From positions 868,001-932,000 of the forward strand of contig NZ_CP030104.1 in assembly GCF_003269425.1 (NCBI RefSeq): DNA of 64,000 nt, in the 5' to 3' direction. This document shows positions 1-10,311 of this stretch, piece by piece. How positions within the stretch are numbered: the first letter of the stretch is position 1; every line of letters begins with the position of its first letter. The notes below the pieces were generated by a model. That model did no database searches and was not told the origin of the DNA. It worked only from the letters and a program-made list of their open reading frames with translations. This stretch comes from Flagellimonas maritima. Its GTDB lineage: Bacteria > Bacteroidota > Bacteroidia > Flavobacteriales > Flavobacteriaceae. A program made the translations under genes and the position numbers.

Positions 1-16
1 AGCTCAAGTATAAGTT

Positions 17-128
17 CAACTGCATTTCGTCACCTGTCAACCGTCAGCCATTATCCGTTATGAGGCAACTGTCATCGGTCATTTGTCAACCGTCATCAAT
101 CATCAGTCAACTGTCATCAGTCAACAAA
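17..128. repeat. Degenerate heptanucleotide tandem array
   Basis: Sixteen consecutive 7-nt units run without a phase break. Most begin with CA and end with GT, for example CAACTGT, CATCGGT, CAACCGT and CATCAGT (consensus roughly CAnCnGT). The array ends three bases before the stop codon of the CtlX-like gene on the minus strand, so it would form the 3' untranslated part of that transcript. It is too short-period and too degenerate for a CRISPR, and it encodes nothing obvious. Its left limit may lie outside the window. The periodicity is read directly from the sequence; its role is unknown. Confidence 0.8.
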
Positions 129-130
129 AA

Positions 131-1078
131 TCACGCTTTCGGCAAAAACACTTCTGCCATCATACAACGTGCACTGCCACCACCACAGGTTTCAATAGTA
201 TCCAATGGACTGTGAATAATGGCGCAATGTTTTTTAATGGCTTCTATTTGTGAATTCTCCAAGCTTTTATAAGCTGCGGAACTCATCACCATAAAACGTT
301 GGTCATCGGCACCTATTACCTGAAGCATGTTGCCCGCAAATTGGTACATCTGCTGCTCGGTAATCGAAATGATTTCCCGACCGTCCTTTTTAATATGCTC
401 CACTACATTCTTTCGCTCTTTTTTATCATCAATGGTCTCTAGGCAGATTACTACGAAGGTTTCCGCCATTGCCATCATAACATTGGTATGATAAATGGGC
501 AAACGTTCGCCCTCAACAGTTTGGTTGGCCGTGAATATCACCGGGAAACAATCAAAGTCCTCACAAAATTCTATAAAAAGTTCTTCATGAGCACGTTCTG
601 ACAATGCACAATATGCTTTTTGGTTTACTCTGTCCTTTAAAATACTACCTGTTCCTTCAAGAAAAACACCTTCTTCCTCTGCAGCGGTATAATCGACAAC
701 ATTGTCTATGCGAAAACCATGCGTTTCCAAAATATCAAAAATATCCGCTCTACGCTCTTTTCTACGATTTTCCGCAAACATGGGATAAACACAGGCAATT
801 CCGTTACTATGAAATGAAATCCAATTATTGGGGAAGATGGAATCTGGCGTATCGGTCTCTTTTTTATCGTCTACAACTATAACATTGACCCCATGATCTC
901 GCAAGGTGTTCACAAAATCATCGAACTCCTTTTGCGCTTTTTTGTTGATTTGGTCGTTCCTTATACTTAAATCTTCTTGAAAGTAATTGTTGACCGCAGT
1001 CTGCTCGTTCATACGAAAGTTGACGGGCCTGATCATTAGAATTGTATTTGTTACTTGCATTGATTTGGTTTGGTTCAT
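131..1078 (-). CDS. CtlX-like amidinohydrolase (arginine/citrulline-type hydrolase)
   Basis: This 315-aa cytoplasmic protein belongs to the guanidino-group modifying (pentein) superfamily and resembles the citrulline-utilisation hydrolase CtlX group. The N-terminal half has the family-typical IRPVNF and FPNNWISFH segments (about residues 16-21 and 82-90). LEGTGS at 140-145 and YHTNV with His197 supply acidic and His active-site positions, and the C-terminal GGGSARCM places the nucleophilic Cys at about 305. Its start codon overlaps the stop of the upstream hydrolase gene as ATGA, so the two are probably co-translated. The exact substrate (citrulline, arginine or a methylated arginine) cannot be decided from sequence. 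A second Met at residue 7 is an alternative start, but the overlap favours the first. Confidence 0.85.
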   Translation of the reverse strand: MNQTKSMQVTNTILMIRPVNFRMNEQTAVNNYFQEDLSIRNDQINKKAQKEFDDFVNTLRDHGVNVIVVDDKKETDTPDSIFPNNWISFHSNGIACVYPMFAENRRKERRADIFDILETHGFRIDNVVDYTAAEEEGVFLEGTGSILKDRVNQKAYCALSERAHEELFIEFCEDFDCFPVIFTANQTVEGERLPIYHTNVMMAMAETFVVICLETIDDKKERKNVVEHIKKDGREIISITEQQMYQFAGNMLQVIGADDQRFMVMSSAAYKSLENSQIEAIKKHCAIIHSPLDTIETCGGGSARCMMAEVFLPKA

Positions 1079-1989
1079 TCCCTTATTAAAGGCAGCGTGC
1101 TACAACGTAAAAGTCCTTCTTGCTTTGCAATTTCCGCATATGGAATTTCTTCTACGATAAAACCCTGCTCCCTGAGCCAATAGTTCAGTCGTGTAAAATT
1201 TTGCTCCGAAACCACAATATCAGGTGAAATGGAAAAGACGTTGCTGAACATCCTGTACATTTCATCCTTGGTAATCTCAAAGATGTTTTCCTTTCCAAAA
1301 TAATCTACCAACCATTGATATTCTTCTTCAATCAAAAATCCGTTTTTATGAAGTATGGCTTTGCCTTTGCCAATGGGCTGAAAACAACAATCCAAATGTA
1401 GGGCGTTCTCTTTGGCATTGGTGTTGGACTTTCTCAACTCAAAAGACTTTATTTTTTTATGTGGAAATTGTTCGCGTATATATTCCACAGCCTCCTTATT
1501 GGTTCTTGCTGTAATAAAGTCTGCATAATCCTCTCCGGTATATGTTCCAATAAAAATATATTCGTTCCATGGCATTACATCACCACCTTCTATATGAACT
1601 TCTTCGGGTGGTCTGATAACTTTGCTTGGGTCTATCTTTTCCAGAACCTCATGGATTGCCACAAATTCGCGTTCCCTATCCGGTAAAATGTTAGCATGAA
1701 ACAGTTTGTCTTCAATCACAAAAGCGATATCCCGAGAAAATATCTGGTTGCAGTCCTTTAATACCTCAGGTCTAAAAACCGTTATATCATATTTTTCAAA
1801 AACCGCTGCAAAAGCCTCCATTTCCTTTATCATATCATCTTCTTTGGGATAAGTCCCTGCCAAGATATGTTCCAAAGATTTTGGATCATACGCTTCGTCC
1901 GGATCAGGTATGGGTCCACTACTTTTTGCCGTACCTAAAACCACTGCCTTTAAAGAATCTGTTTCATTCTGAATATGCAATCGCATCAT
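1075..1989 (-). CDS. Dimethylarginine dimethylaminohydrolase/arginine deiminase family protein
   Basis: This 304-aa pentein-fold hydrolase is distinct from its downstream partner. Family signatures are SRDIAF near 85-90, EGGD at 134-137, HLDCCFQP with His198, and a C-terminal RCSTLPL with the nucleophilic Cys at 296. Members act on guanidino substrates through a covalent Cys-thiouronium intermediate: arginine deiminases, dimethylarginine hydrolases or amidinotransferases. It is the first gene of a two-gene unit with the CtlX-like gene and shares an ATGA overlap with it. This suggests that both enzymes act on the same arginine-derived pathway. Two adjacent Met codons start the gene, and either could be used. 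Substrate specificity is unresolved. Confidence 0.85.
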   Translation of the reverse strand: MMRLHIQNETDSLKAVVLGTAKSSGPIPDPDEAYDPKSLEHILAGTYPKEDDMIKEMEAFAAVFEKYDITVFRPEVLKDCNQIFSRDIAFVIEDKLFHANILPDREREFVAIHEVLEKIDPSKVIRPPEEVHIEGGDVMPWNEYIFIGTYTGEDYADFITARTNKEAVEYIREQFPHKKIKSFELRKSNTNAKENALHLDCCFQPIGKGKAILHKNGFLIEEEYQWLVDYFGKENIFEITKDEMYRMFSNVFSISPDIVVSEQNFTRLNYWLREQGFIVEEIPYAEIAKQEGLLRCSTLPLIRE

Positions 1990-2055
1990 AAATTATAATT
2001 AATAGCTTAGGAATATATAATATGCCGTTAAAGGAAATCCTTAAAAAATCTAAGG

Positions 2056-2063
2056 CAAAACTA
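2056..2063 (-). promoter_or_regulatory. Candidate -7 element for the hydrolase pair
   Basis: On the minus strand this reads TAGTTTTG, a full match to the Bacteroidota -7 consensus TAnnTTTG, about 67 bases before the first hydrolase gene. No TTG at the usual -33 distance is visible, so this is a weak call. Confidence 0.3.
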
Positions 2064-2272
2064 GTGCTTTACTTGCGATTTTCCTTTTCTGCACACAGAA
2101 AAATAATTAGTCAAATTATGGGTTTCCGTAATACCATTTAAATTTTTATCTTAATCATTCAACTATCTGATTTGCAGCTACATAAAGTCAATAAAAATAC
2201 ATATATTTAAATTGTGAAGCCGTTGGGAACACGAATAAATTGCTATGTTTAACTTAAGAAAAAAGCTTGAGG

Positions 2273-2743
2273 ATGAAAAAATCTATTTTCCCTTTATGTT
2301 TTTTGGCTATGATCGGTGTAGGCATTTTATCAATGAATTCTTTTTCTGGTAAAACTAGTTTTTCGAATATATTCGCGGATGGTAAAAATTCAGTATCGGA
2401 ATATTCCGTGAAGTATTCTGATTGTATCAGCGAAATGAATTTTTCAGATTTTGATGATTATGATTTGGATAAACCATTTCCCAAAAAACCTGATTTCTTA
2501 AAGGAAATAAATAGATTTCTGAAAGAATATGAAGTTTCGTTGGATGCTACAGTAAAAAATTTAAATGCCATTGATGCACACGAATTTCTACACAATGAAT
2601 TTGAAAGATGTGAAAATAAAATCCGCAAGAACCTGCGGTCAGAGATTCAATTATATTACAACTTCCATGTAATGAAAATGTGTTACGAAAAGGACAAGTA
2701 TCTAAACTTGGATTCGAACAAAAATTTGTTAAAGCACAAATAA
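2273..2743 (+). CDS. Small secreted or membrane-anchored protein of unknown function
   Basis: I do not recognise a family. The 156-aa product starts with two Lys and a hydrophobic stretch (about residues 3-21) that reads as a signal peptide or membrane anchor. The rest is acidic at first (a DDYDLDKPFP segment) and then charged and likely helical, with Cys residues in SDC, ERCE and KMCYEK contexts that might form disulfides outside the cytoplasm. The reading frame could also open at a TTG two codons earlier, but the ATG is preferred. The gene stands alone between divergent and convergent neighbours and is clearly more AT-rich than the housekeeping genes nearby. It could be a lineage-specific protein. 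Confidence 0.55.
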   Translation: MKKSIFPLCFLAMIGVGILSMNSFSGKTSFSNIFADGKNSVSEYSVKYSDCISEMNFSDFDDYDLDKPFPKKPDFLKEINRFLKEYEVSLDATVKNLNAIDAHEFLHNEFERCENKIRKNLRSEIQLYYNFHVMKMCYEKDKYLNLDSNKNLLKHK

Positions 2744-2909
2744 AACAGAGGCTTTCCAAAAAAAATCAAAGTTCAATAGAGTTATCAGATTTAGGCCGTC
2801 AAAACCGATGATAAATATTTATTTGCCAAAATATTTAAGCAAAAAAAATGTGACTGCAATTACTTTTTAAAAAAACTACTTTTAATCGCAATTTTCAAAT
2901 AATTCCATC

Positions 2910-4193
2910 TTATCTATTGTCCAGTTTTACAAAAGACCTTAGATTTTCTCCTATATATACCTGTCTTGGTCTGCCTATTGGCTCTCCGCGCAATCTCATT
3001 TCTCTCCATTGTGCAATCCAACCTGGCAGCCTGCCCAAAGCGAACATTACCGTAAACATTTCAGTAGGTATCCCCAAAGCACGATAGATGATTCCTGAGT
3101 AAAAATCTACGTTTGGATATAATTTTCTCTTTACAAAGTAATCATCTTCCAAGGCTTCTTTCTCCAAGCCCTTGGCAATATCCAGTATGGGGTCTTGGAT
3201 ACCCAAATTTCCCAAAACTTCATCAGCGGATTTTTTGATGATTTTTGCTCTTGGGTCAAAATTCTTGTATACTCTATGCCCAAAACCCATTAATCTAAAC
3301 GGGTCGTCTTTATCTTTGGCCTTGGCCATGTATTTTTTAGTATCACCTCCATCTTCTTGAATGGCCTGGAGCATTTCCAATACTGCTTGGTTGGCGCCAC
3401 CATGTAGAGGCCCCCAAAGTGCAGAAATCCCTGCAGAAAGCGAAGCAAAAAGTCCAGCATGTGATGAACCTACAATACGGACCGTTGAGGTAGAACAATT
3501 CTGTTCGTGATCGGCATGAAGAATCAAAAGTTTATCCAGTGCGTTGATGGCAATAGGATCCTTTTTATATTCTTGGTTTGGCTTCTTGAACATCATCTTA
3601 TGGATGTTTTCCACATAGCCTAAAGTATCATCACCATAATCCAAGGGCAATCCTTTCTTTTTTCGCTGTGTCCATGCTACAAGTACAGGAAATTTAGCGA
3701 GAATACGGACGATTGAATTATACATTGCAGTATCTGATGATACATCTACCGAGGTTGGGTTAAAAGCTACCAAAGCGCTTGTTAATGATGACAGAACGCC
3801 CATAGGATGTGCTGATTTTGGAAAACCATCCAAAATCTTTTTCATTTCTTCATCAACTTGGGATTCTTCTTTGATATCGTTGTGAAAAGTAGTGAGCTGT
3901 TCTTTATTGGGCAATTCACCAAATATCAATAGATAAGCTACTTCTAGAAAATCTGCCTTTTCAGCCAAATCCTCTATGGCATAGCCCCTATAGCGAAGTA
4001 TACCTTTTTCCCCGTCCAAAAAAGTTATAGAACTTTCACAAGAACCCGTGTTTTTATAACCTGGATCAATGGTCACCATACCACTTATAGCTCTAAGTGT
4101 TTTTATGTCTATGGCTAGTTCGTCCTCAGTGCCTTTTATAACTGGGAATTCATATTTTTTACCCTCGTACTCAAGTGTAGCTTTATCAGACAT
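2910..4193 (-). CDS. gltA: Citrate synthase
   Basis: This 427-aa type II (hexameric, bacterial) citrate synthase condenses oxaloacetate and acetyl-CoA in the first step of the TCA cycle. The catalytic triad is present: His264 in GPLHGGAN, His306 in GFGHRVYKNFDPRA, and Asp363 in NVDFYSG. The N-terminal beta-rich domain (about 1-60) with a SSITFLDGEKGILRYRGY-type segment is typical of the NADH-sensitive Gram-negative form, and the length is normal. It is preceded by a candidate promoter and followed by an AT-rich spacer, so it is likely monocistronic. Identification is secure. Confidence 0.97.
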   Translation of the reverse strand: MSDKATLEYEGKKYEFPVIKGTEDELAIDIKTLRAISGMVTIDPGYKNTGSCESSITFLDGEKGILRYRGYAIEDLAEKADFLEVAYLLIFGELPNKEQLTTFHNDIKEESQVDEEMKKILDGFPKSAHPMGVLSSLTSALVAFNPTSVDVSSDTAMYNSIVRILAKFPVLVAWTQRKKKGLPLDYGDDTLGYVENIHKMMFKKPNQEYKKDPIAINALDKLLILHADHEQNCSTSTVRIVGSSHAGLFASLSAGISALWGPLHGGANQAVLEMLQAIQEDGGDTKKYMAKAKDKDDPFRLMGFGHRVYKNFDPRAKIIKKSADEVLGNLGIQDPILDIAKGLEKEALEDDYFVKRKLYPNVDFYSGIIYRALGIPTEMFTVMFALGRLPGWIAQWREMRLRGEPIGRPRQVYIGENLRSFVKLDNR

Positions 4194-4226
4194 TGTATAA
4201 TTTAAAAGATTAAAAAAATAGAAAGG

Positions 4227-4257
4227 GAAAATTACGAAAAACCAAGACCATTAACAA
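4227..4257 (-). promoter_or_regulatory. Candidate gltA promoter
   Basis: On the minus strand a TTG (complement of 4255-4257) is followed after 20 bases by TAATTTTC (complement of 4227-4234), which matches TAnnTTTG at seven of eight positions. The spacing suits the Bacteroidota housekeeping sigma factor and places a start about 30 bases before gltA. Confidence 0.4.
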
Positions 4258-4316
4258 TTTATACACTTTCTTTCTGCAAGGTTGAAAGCACAAAAAAATG
4301 TTAAGTTCAAAGGGGT

Positions 4317-5861
4317 TCAAATATTGCCAAAACCATAAAGGTCTCTGTAATAATTGTCAACCGATTTCTTCCAAGTAAATCTTTTCCTTTTGGCCGCGGA
4401 CTGGATTTTTTTCCATGTAGGCTTGTCTTTGCTAAAGACATCCAAGGCAATATCAAAACCTTTTAGCATGCTCTTGATTTTCTCATCATAGGTATTTCCA
4501 TCAAAACTGAATCCAGTTTTCATGTGCGAAACGGTATCCTTAAGACCACCCGTATGGTGAACCAAACAGGGATTGCCATTCCGCATGGCCAGCATTTGGC
4601 TTATACCGCAAGGCTCAAAGAGACTGGGCATAAAATACAGATCGGATTCCAAGTAAATAGAGTCTATCAGACTCTCGGATTGTCCGTTGGTAAATACAAA
4701 GTTTTTGTGCTCATAGCTCAATTGCCTGAACAGCTCCTCGTATTCCGGTGCACCTGTGCCCAATAACATAAAAATTCCATCCACTCTTTTTAGTTTTTCC
4801 AAGATTTCAACAAATGCTTCTGGTGAACGCTTGAAAAAATAAAATTTCTGTTCGGTCAATCGTGCTACGCTAGAAGCTATGAATTTTGGCCTATTATCAA
4901 CAAAATCCATGATCTTTTCTCCAGTATGCGCCAAAAAATCCGCTTTATATTTTTTAGATTCTTCTTGGAGCCATCTAAACAGTGCTTTGACGGTATTTCT
5001 ATAAATGAAGCCTTTTTCCTCTTGATTGATATTTTTATAATTACACCCATTTAAGATACCGAACAGCCGCCACTCATTATCAGCTTTTCCCAAATCTTTT
5101 TCGAGACCTTCCCCCCCAATAAATTCTGGCGGAGAACTGGGCAACAGCACATCTTCTTTGTAGGAAGGGGAAACAGTATGTACAGCGTCCGCAAAACGTA
5201 TGCCCACGGCCATTAGATTGATACAATCTTGGTATCGATAATCCATCAAGGATTTGTAATCTATCGGCACTTCTGGAAACCAATTTTTTAAGGAGGAATA
5301 ATTATCGGCAAAAGGGCGAATACCTTGAATGGCCAAATTATGGATACTATATACAGTCCGTATACTTTTTAAATTTTTATAGCTATTGTGATACTCTCTT
5401 AGAAACAACAATAAGCTCGAATGCCAATCGTGTAGATGTATGATGTCCAAATTTCCAAAAGCACCCTTTTTTATTGCTTCTGCGACACCGGTGCAAAAGA
5501 TAAAATATTTTATGGCATCTGTATAAAAAGGCTCTTCAGGGTCATTGTGGTATATATGCGCTATGTCCCCAGCTTCTATTTCTGGGTGATGCAGTACATA
5601 GTGAACAATATTGGAAAATTCCTTCTTGGGTTTGACCTCATAGAGCTCTGCAGTATATGACAACCCTCTTAAACTAAAATTTAGACTTGTTTTAAACAGG
5701 CCATTATGATGAAGTCTACTATAGGAAGGAACTACAACGTGGACCTTATCGCCACGTTCGGAAATTTGTCTTGGAACATCCCTAACAACATCACCCATTC
5801 CACCCGCTTTGCAATTGGCCAAGGCATCATTTTCTGCCGCGACAAAGAGAAAATTGTTCAT
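4317..5861 (-). CDS. glgA: Glycogen/starch synthase, GT5 family
   Basis: This 514-aa cytoplasmic glycosyltransferase of family GT5 transfers glucose from a nucleotide sugar to a growing alpha-1,4-glucan. The N-terminal domain carries the sugar-nucleotide binding motif as KAGGMGDV (from Lys18; the common form is KTGGLGDV). The C-terminal Rossmann domain has the FEPCGISQ and HHTGGLKDTV signatures that close the active site. No glgB, glgC or phosphorylase gene lies beside it, so donor preference (ADP- or UDP-glucose) is open. The eno terminator lies between its start and enolase, so it has its own transcription start or depends on read-through. Confidence 0.88.
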   Translation of the reverse strand: MNNFLFVAAENDALANCKAGGMGDVVRDVPRQISERGDKVHVVVPSYSRLHHNGLFKTSLNFSLRGLSYTAELYEVKPKKEFSNIVHYVLHHPEIEAGDIAHIYHNDPEEPFYTDAIKYFIFCTGVAEAIKKGAFGNLDIIHLHDWHSSLLLFLREYHNSYKNLKSIRTVYSIHNLAIQGIRPFADNYSSLKNWFPEVPIDYKSLMDYRYQDCINLMAVGIRFADAVHTVSPSYKEDVLLPSSPPEFIGGEGLEKDLGKADNEWRLFGILNGCNYKNINQEEKGFIYRNTVKALFRWLQEESKKYKADFLAHTGEKIMDFVDNRPKFIASSVARLTEQKFYFFKRSPEAFVEILEKLKRVDGIFMLLGTGAPEYEELFRQLSYEHKNFVFTNGQSESLIDSIYLESDLYFMPSLFEPCGISQMLAMRNGNPCLVHHTGGLKDTVSHMKTGFSFDGNTYDEKIKSMLKGFDIALDVFSKDKPTWKKIQSAAKRKRFTWKKSVDNYYRDLYGFGNI

Positions 5862-5933
5862 TAAGTTAATTTTGATAAGTTACATTTGGTTTAGTCTCTT
5901 AAGTTAACCAAAGTTTATTTCTGAAACAAAAAA

Positions 5934-5961
5934 AAGCCTTTCCTAATTGGGAAAGGCTTTT
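5934..5961 (-). terminator. Intrinsic terminator after enolase (bidirectional shape)
   Basis: A perfect 10-bp stem (AAGCCTTTCC at 5934-5943 with GGAAAGGCTT at 5950-5959) encloses a 6-nt loop. It is flanked by an A-run on the left and a T-rich end on the right, so minus-strand transcripts end in a U-tract just after eno. Confidence 0.85.
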
Positions 5962-5984
5962 GCTATGCTAAAAAAACATTATCA

Positions 5985-7283
<1,299 letters not shown>

Positions 7284-7484
7284 TTAGTATTTATGGTTGA
7301 AATTAATTCGGCTAAGATACGAAAGGAGAGGTTTTAACCTTCATGATAAGGGTCATAAAAACATGGATGAAAACCTAAAAAATAAACTATAACGTTTGAG
7401 AAACCATTTTTAATATGTACAAAATTTTAATGTACTTTTTGCCCTACTTTAATATGCTAACTGAGCGAAGGGCATAGGAGGTAT

Positions 7485-7492
7485 CAAATGTA
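7485..7492 (-). promoter_or_regulatory. Candidate -7 element upstream of enolase
   Basis: The minus strand reads TACATTTG, a perfect TAnnTTTG, about 208 bases before the eno start codon. No TTG is seen at the usual -33 distance. A weaker TATCTTAG lies closer to eno, near 7313. Either could drive eno; the choice is open. Confidence 0.35.
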
Positions 7493-7526
7493 ATATAGCT
7501 TTGCTAAAGTGGTTTGGAAAAATCCC

Positions 7527-8639
7527 TTAGTTGCGACTTGTCTTAATTGCTTCAAAAAACTGATCGAACAAATAATCTGCATCATGTGGTCCAGGACTTG
7601 CTTCTGGATGATATTGAACTGAAAAGACCTCTTTACCTTTCATTTTTATACCAGCAACCGTATCGTCATTCAAATGCACATGTGTAATCTCTAAAGCTGA
7701 ATTTGCTTCTGTTTGTTCCCTATTGACTGCAAAACCATGATTCTGTGAAGTAATTTCACCTTTCCCCGTTACCAAATTTAGAATAGGATGATTAATGCCC
7801 CTATGCCCATTATGCATTTTATAGGTGGATACGCCATTTGCCAATGCAAGTACTTGGTGACCTAGACATATGCCGAAAAGTGGTTTATTGGATTCGATCA
7901 TCTCCTTCGTGGTTGAAATGGCTTCGGTCAAAGGCTCTGGATCCCCTGGACCGTTAGAAATAAAATAGCCATCAGGATTCCATTTAGACATTTCTTCAAA
8001 TGAGGTATTGTAAGGAAACACTTTTATATAGGCACCTCTTTTAGCAAGATTTCTCAGTATATTTTTCTTTATCCCTATATCCAAAGCAGAAATTTTGTAT
8101 GCTGAATTTTCCTCACCGAAGTAATAAGGTTCCGTTGTGGACACTTTCGAAGAAAGTTCAAGACCTTCCATGCTAGGCACTTCTGCCAATTCTTTTTTCA
8201 ATGTTTCAATATCGTTGACCCGAGTGGAGATTAAAGCGTTCATGGCGCCGTTATCCCGTATATAACTCACCAAGGCCCTTGTATCTACATCTGAAATTGC
8301 AAAAAGATTGTTTTTTTCCAAGAATTCCAGCAAGCTCATATTTGCACTTGGCCTAGAATATTCATAACTAAAATTTTTACAAATGAGCCCAGCTATTTTA
8401 ATTGAATCAGATTCCACTTCATCTGGATTGGTTCCATAATTACCAATATGTGCGTTAGTGGTGACCATTAATTGTCCAAAATAAGATGGGTCTGTAAATA
8501 TTTCTTGGTAACCTGTCATACCCGTATTAAAACAAACTTCTCCTACGGCTGTACCTTCCTTGTCCCCAATGGCCTTACCATAAAAAATAGTACCATCTGC
8601 AAGTAGTACTATTGCTTTTTTCTTTGAGTGATACTTCAT
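7527..8639 (-). CDS. carA: Carbamoyl-phosphate synthase small (glutaminase) subunit
   Basis: This 370-aa subunit hydrolyses glutamine and channels ammonia to CarB for carbamoyl phosphate, the precursor of arginine and pyrimidines. The N-terminal CPSase small-chain domain covers about 1-150. The class I glutamine amidotransferase domain has the nucleophile Cys258 in GICLGHQ, plus His344 and Glu346 in VQYHPEASPGP. FNTGMTGYQEIFTDPSY is the conserved N-terminal signature. carB is not adjacent in this window. The gene follows rplQ on the same strand but is separated from it by a strong terminator. Confidence 0.97.
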   Translation of the reverse strand: MKYHSKKKAIVLLADGTIFYGKAIGDKEGTAVGEVCFNTGMTGYQEIFTDPSYFGQLMVTTNAHIGNYGTNPDEVESDSIKIAGLICKNFSYEYSRPSANMSLLEFLEKNNLFAISDVDTRALVSYIRDNGAMNALISTRVNDIETLKKELAEVPSMEGLELSSKVSTTEPYYFGEENSAYKISALDIGIKKNILRNLAKRGAYIKVFPYNTSFEEMSKWNPDGYFISNGPGDPEPLTEAISTTKEMIESNKPLFGICLGHQVLALANGVSTYKMHNGHRGINHPILNLVTGKGEITSQNHGFAVNREQTEANSALEITHVHLNDDTVAGIKMKGKEVFSVQYHPEASPGPHDADYLFDQFFEAIKTSRN

Positions 8640-8673
8640 TTTGGTTTTAAATTTCGATTTGACAAAAAAACAT

Positions 8674-8708
8674 AAAAAAAGGATAAGTTTCCACTTATCC
8701 TTTTTTTA
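8674..8708 (-). terminator. Terminator of the ribosomal-protein operon
   Basis: An 8-bp perfect stem (GGATAAGT at 8681-8688 with ACTTATCC at 8693-8700) encloses a TTCC loop and is flanked by a seven-A run and an eight-T run. It works as an intrinsic terminator in either direction. It lies 27 bases past the rplQ stop and marks the 3' end of the alpha operon. Confidence 0.88.
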
Positions 8709-8734
8709 CTAATACAATAGTTAATAACATATTG

Positions 8735-9238
8735 TTATTCTTCTGAATCATCTGTAGTTTTGGTTTCAGCTACAGGAACTACAGTTTCTGCTTTTTTACT
8801 ACCACCTCTTCTACTTCTTCTTGTAGTTTTCTTGGTAGATTTTCCAGCATTGTAAAGCTCGTTGAAATCAACCAGTTCTATCAAAGCCATATCGGCATTA
8901 TCACCAAGACGGTTTCCCAACTTAATGATTCTTGTATATCCTCCTGGTCTATCCCCAACCTTTTCTGCAACGGTTCCAAAAAGTTCGGTAACCGCATATT
9001 TATCCCTTAAGTTGCTAAAAACAACCCTTCTGTTATGTGTACCTTTTTCGGTAGTTTGGTTGTTCTCGGTTTTGGACTTCGTAATCAACGGCTCTATAAA
9101 TTGCTTTAATGCTTTTGCCTTCGCAACGGTTGTGTTGATCCTTTTATGTTCTATTAGGGAACAGGCCATATTTGCCAACATTGCTTTTCTGTGGGCGGCC
9201 GTTCTACCTAAATGGTTGAATTTTTTTCCGTGTCTCAT
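8735..9238 (-). CDS. rplQ: 50S ribosomal protein L17
   Basis: L17 of the large ribosomal subunit. The conserved core ([21 protein letters not shown] at the start, then [11 protein letters not shown]) is followed by a tail from about residue 130 that is rich in Lys, Arg, Thr and Ser and ends in acidic residues (TDDSEE). At 167 aa it is about 40 residues longer than the E. coli protein; such tails occur in Bacteroidota L17. It is the last gene of the alpha operon and follows rpoA after a 62-base spacer that holds a near-palindrome. Confidence 0.96.
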   Translation of the reverse strand: MRHGKKFNHLGRTAAHRKAMLANMACSLIEHKRINTTVAKAKALKQFIEPLITKSKTENNQTTEKGTHNRRVVFSNLRDKYAVTELFGTVAEKVGDRPGGYTRIIKLGNRLGDNADMALIELVDFNELYNAGKSTKKTTRRSRRGGSKKAETVVPVAETKTTDDSEE

Positions 9239-9266
9239 GTTATTTATTTATCATCTTGCTTCTAAA

Positions 9267-9284
9267 TCCCAATAGCTATCGGGA
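9267..9284. repeat. Near-palindromic element between rpoA and rplQ
   Basis: The 18-bp sequence TCCCaATAGCTATcGGGA is a dyad with one mismatched pair. It sits in the spacer before rplQ. Similar GATAGCTATCGGG-type palindromes are, from general familiarity, dispersed in flavobacterial genomes. A related short hairpin (ACCC-GATA-GGGT) lies before rpsD. Confidence 0.5.
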
Positions 9285-9300
9285 GAGCAAAATATGATTA

Positions 9301-10293
9301 TTAGTCTTTGTCCAGTTTATATTTGGAAAGATCCATTCCAAACTGAAGCCCCTTGTTAATAACCAACTCTTCTAATTCGGTCAATGATTTTTTACCAAAA
9401 TTTCTGAACTTCATCAAATCGTTTTTGTTGAAAGAAACCAAATCTCCCAAAGTATCAACTTCAGCAGCTTTAAGACAGTTCAATGCCCTAACGGACAAAT
9501 CCATATCTACCAATTTGGTTTTTAACAACTGACGCATATGTAACGATTCTTCGTCATATGTTTCTGTTTGGGCAATTTCATCAGCTTCCAAAGTGATGCG
9601 TTCGTCTGAAAACAGCATAAAATGGTGAATCAAAACTTTTGCAGCTTCGGTCAATGCATCTTTAGGATGAATAGAGCCATCTGTTACGATTTCAAAAACC
9701 AATTTTTCATAATCGGTCTTTTGCTCTACCCTAAAGTTCTCTATGCTATATTTTACGTTTTTTACGGGAGTATAGACAGAATCTACAGCAATGCTTCCTA
9801 AAGGTGCATTGGATTTTTTGTTTTCTTCCGCAGGAACGTAACCACGACCTTTTTCAATAATAACCTCAAGGTTAATACTTACTTTGGGATCCATGTTACA
9901 GATCACCAAATCTGGATTGAGAACTTGATATCCTGAAATAAATTTTTGGAAGTCTCCAGCAGTCAACTGACCTTTTCCGCTTACTGAAACAGAAACTGTC
10001 TCACTTTCAACATCATCGATTTGTCTTTTAAAGCGAACCTGCTTAAGGTTCAAAATCATTTCTGTAACGTCTTCTACAACGCCCGGTATAACAGAGAACT
10101 CATGTTCTACTCCGTCTATACGTACTGAAGTAATTGCAAAACCTTCCAAAGAGGAAAGTAAAACTCTTCGCAACGCGTTCCCAACTGTTAATCCATAGCC
10201 AGGTTCCAAAGGGCGAAATTCAAATTTCCCTTCGAAATCTGTAGAATCTATCATTATAACTTTATCGGGCTTCTGAAAATTAAGTAATGCCAT
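9301..10293 (-). CDS. rpoA: DNA-directed RNA polymerase subunit alpha
   Basis: This 330-aa alpha subunit dimerises through its N-terminal domain (about 1-230, with the conserved [19 protein letters not shown] region near 28-46) to nucleate RNA polymerase assembly. The C-terminal helix-hairpin-helix domain (about 250-320, containing [17 protein letters not shown] and [11 protein letters not shown]) contacts DNA and regulators. Length and order (rpsD-rpoA-rplQ) are standard for the alpha operon. Confidence 0.98.
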   Translation of the reverse strand: MALLNFQKPDKVIMIDSTDFEGKFEFRPLEPGYGLTVGNALRRVLLSSLEGFAITSVRIDGVEHEFSVIPGVVEDVTEMILNLKQVRFKRQIDDVESETVSVSVSGKGQLTAGDFQKFISGYQVLNPDLVICNMDPKVSINLEVIIEKGRGYVPAEENKKSNAPLGSIAVDSVYTPVKNVKYSIENFRVEQKTDYEKLVFEIVTDGSIHPKDALTEAAKVLIHHFMLFSDERITLEADEIAQTETYDEESLHMRQLLKTKLVDMDLSVRALNCLKAAEVDTLGDLVSFNKNDLMKFRNFGKKSLTELEELVINKGLQFGMDLSKYKLDKD

Positions 10294-10311
10294 ATTGGAT
10301 CAATGTTGATT

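Noticed and set aside
17..128. CRISPR array
   Set aside because: The period is 7 nt, units are degenerate, and there are no spacers or cas genes.
604..882. Plus-strand frame of 92 codons inside the CtlX-like gene
   Set aside because: It is antisense to a well-conserved gene and has no family features.
7441..7526. Riboswitch or terminator between carA and eno
   Set aside because: Only a 5-bp stem with a long loop and no U-tract could be drawn.
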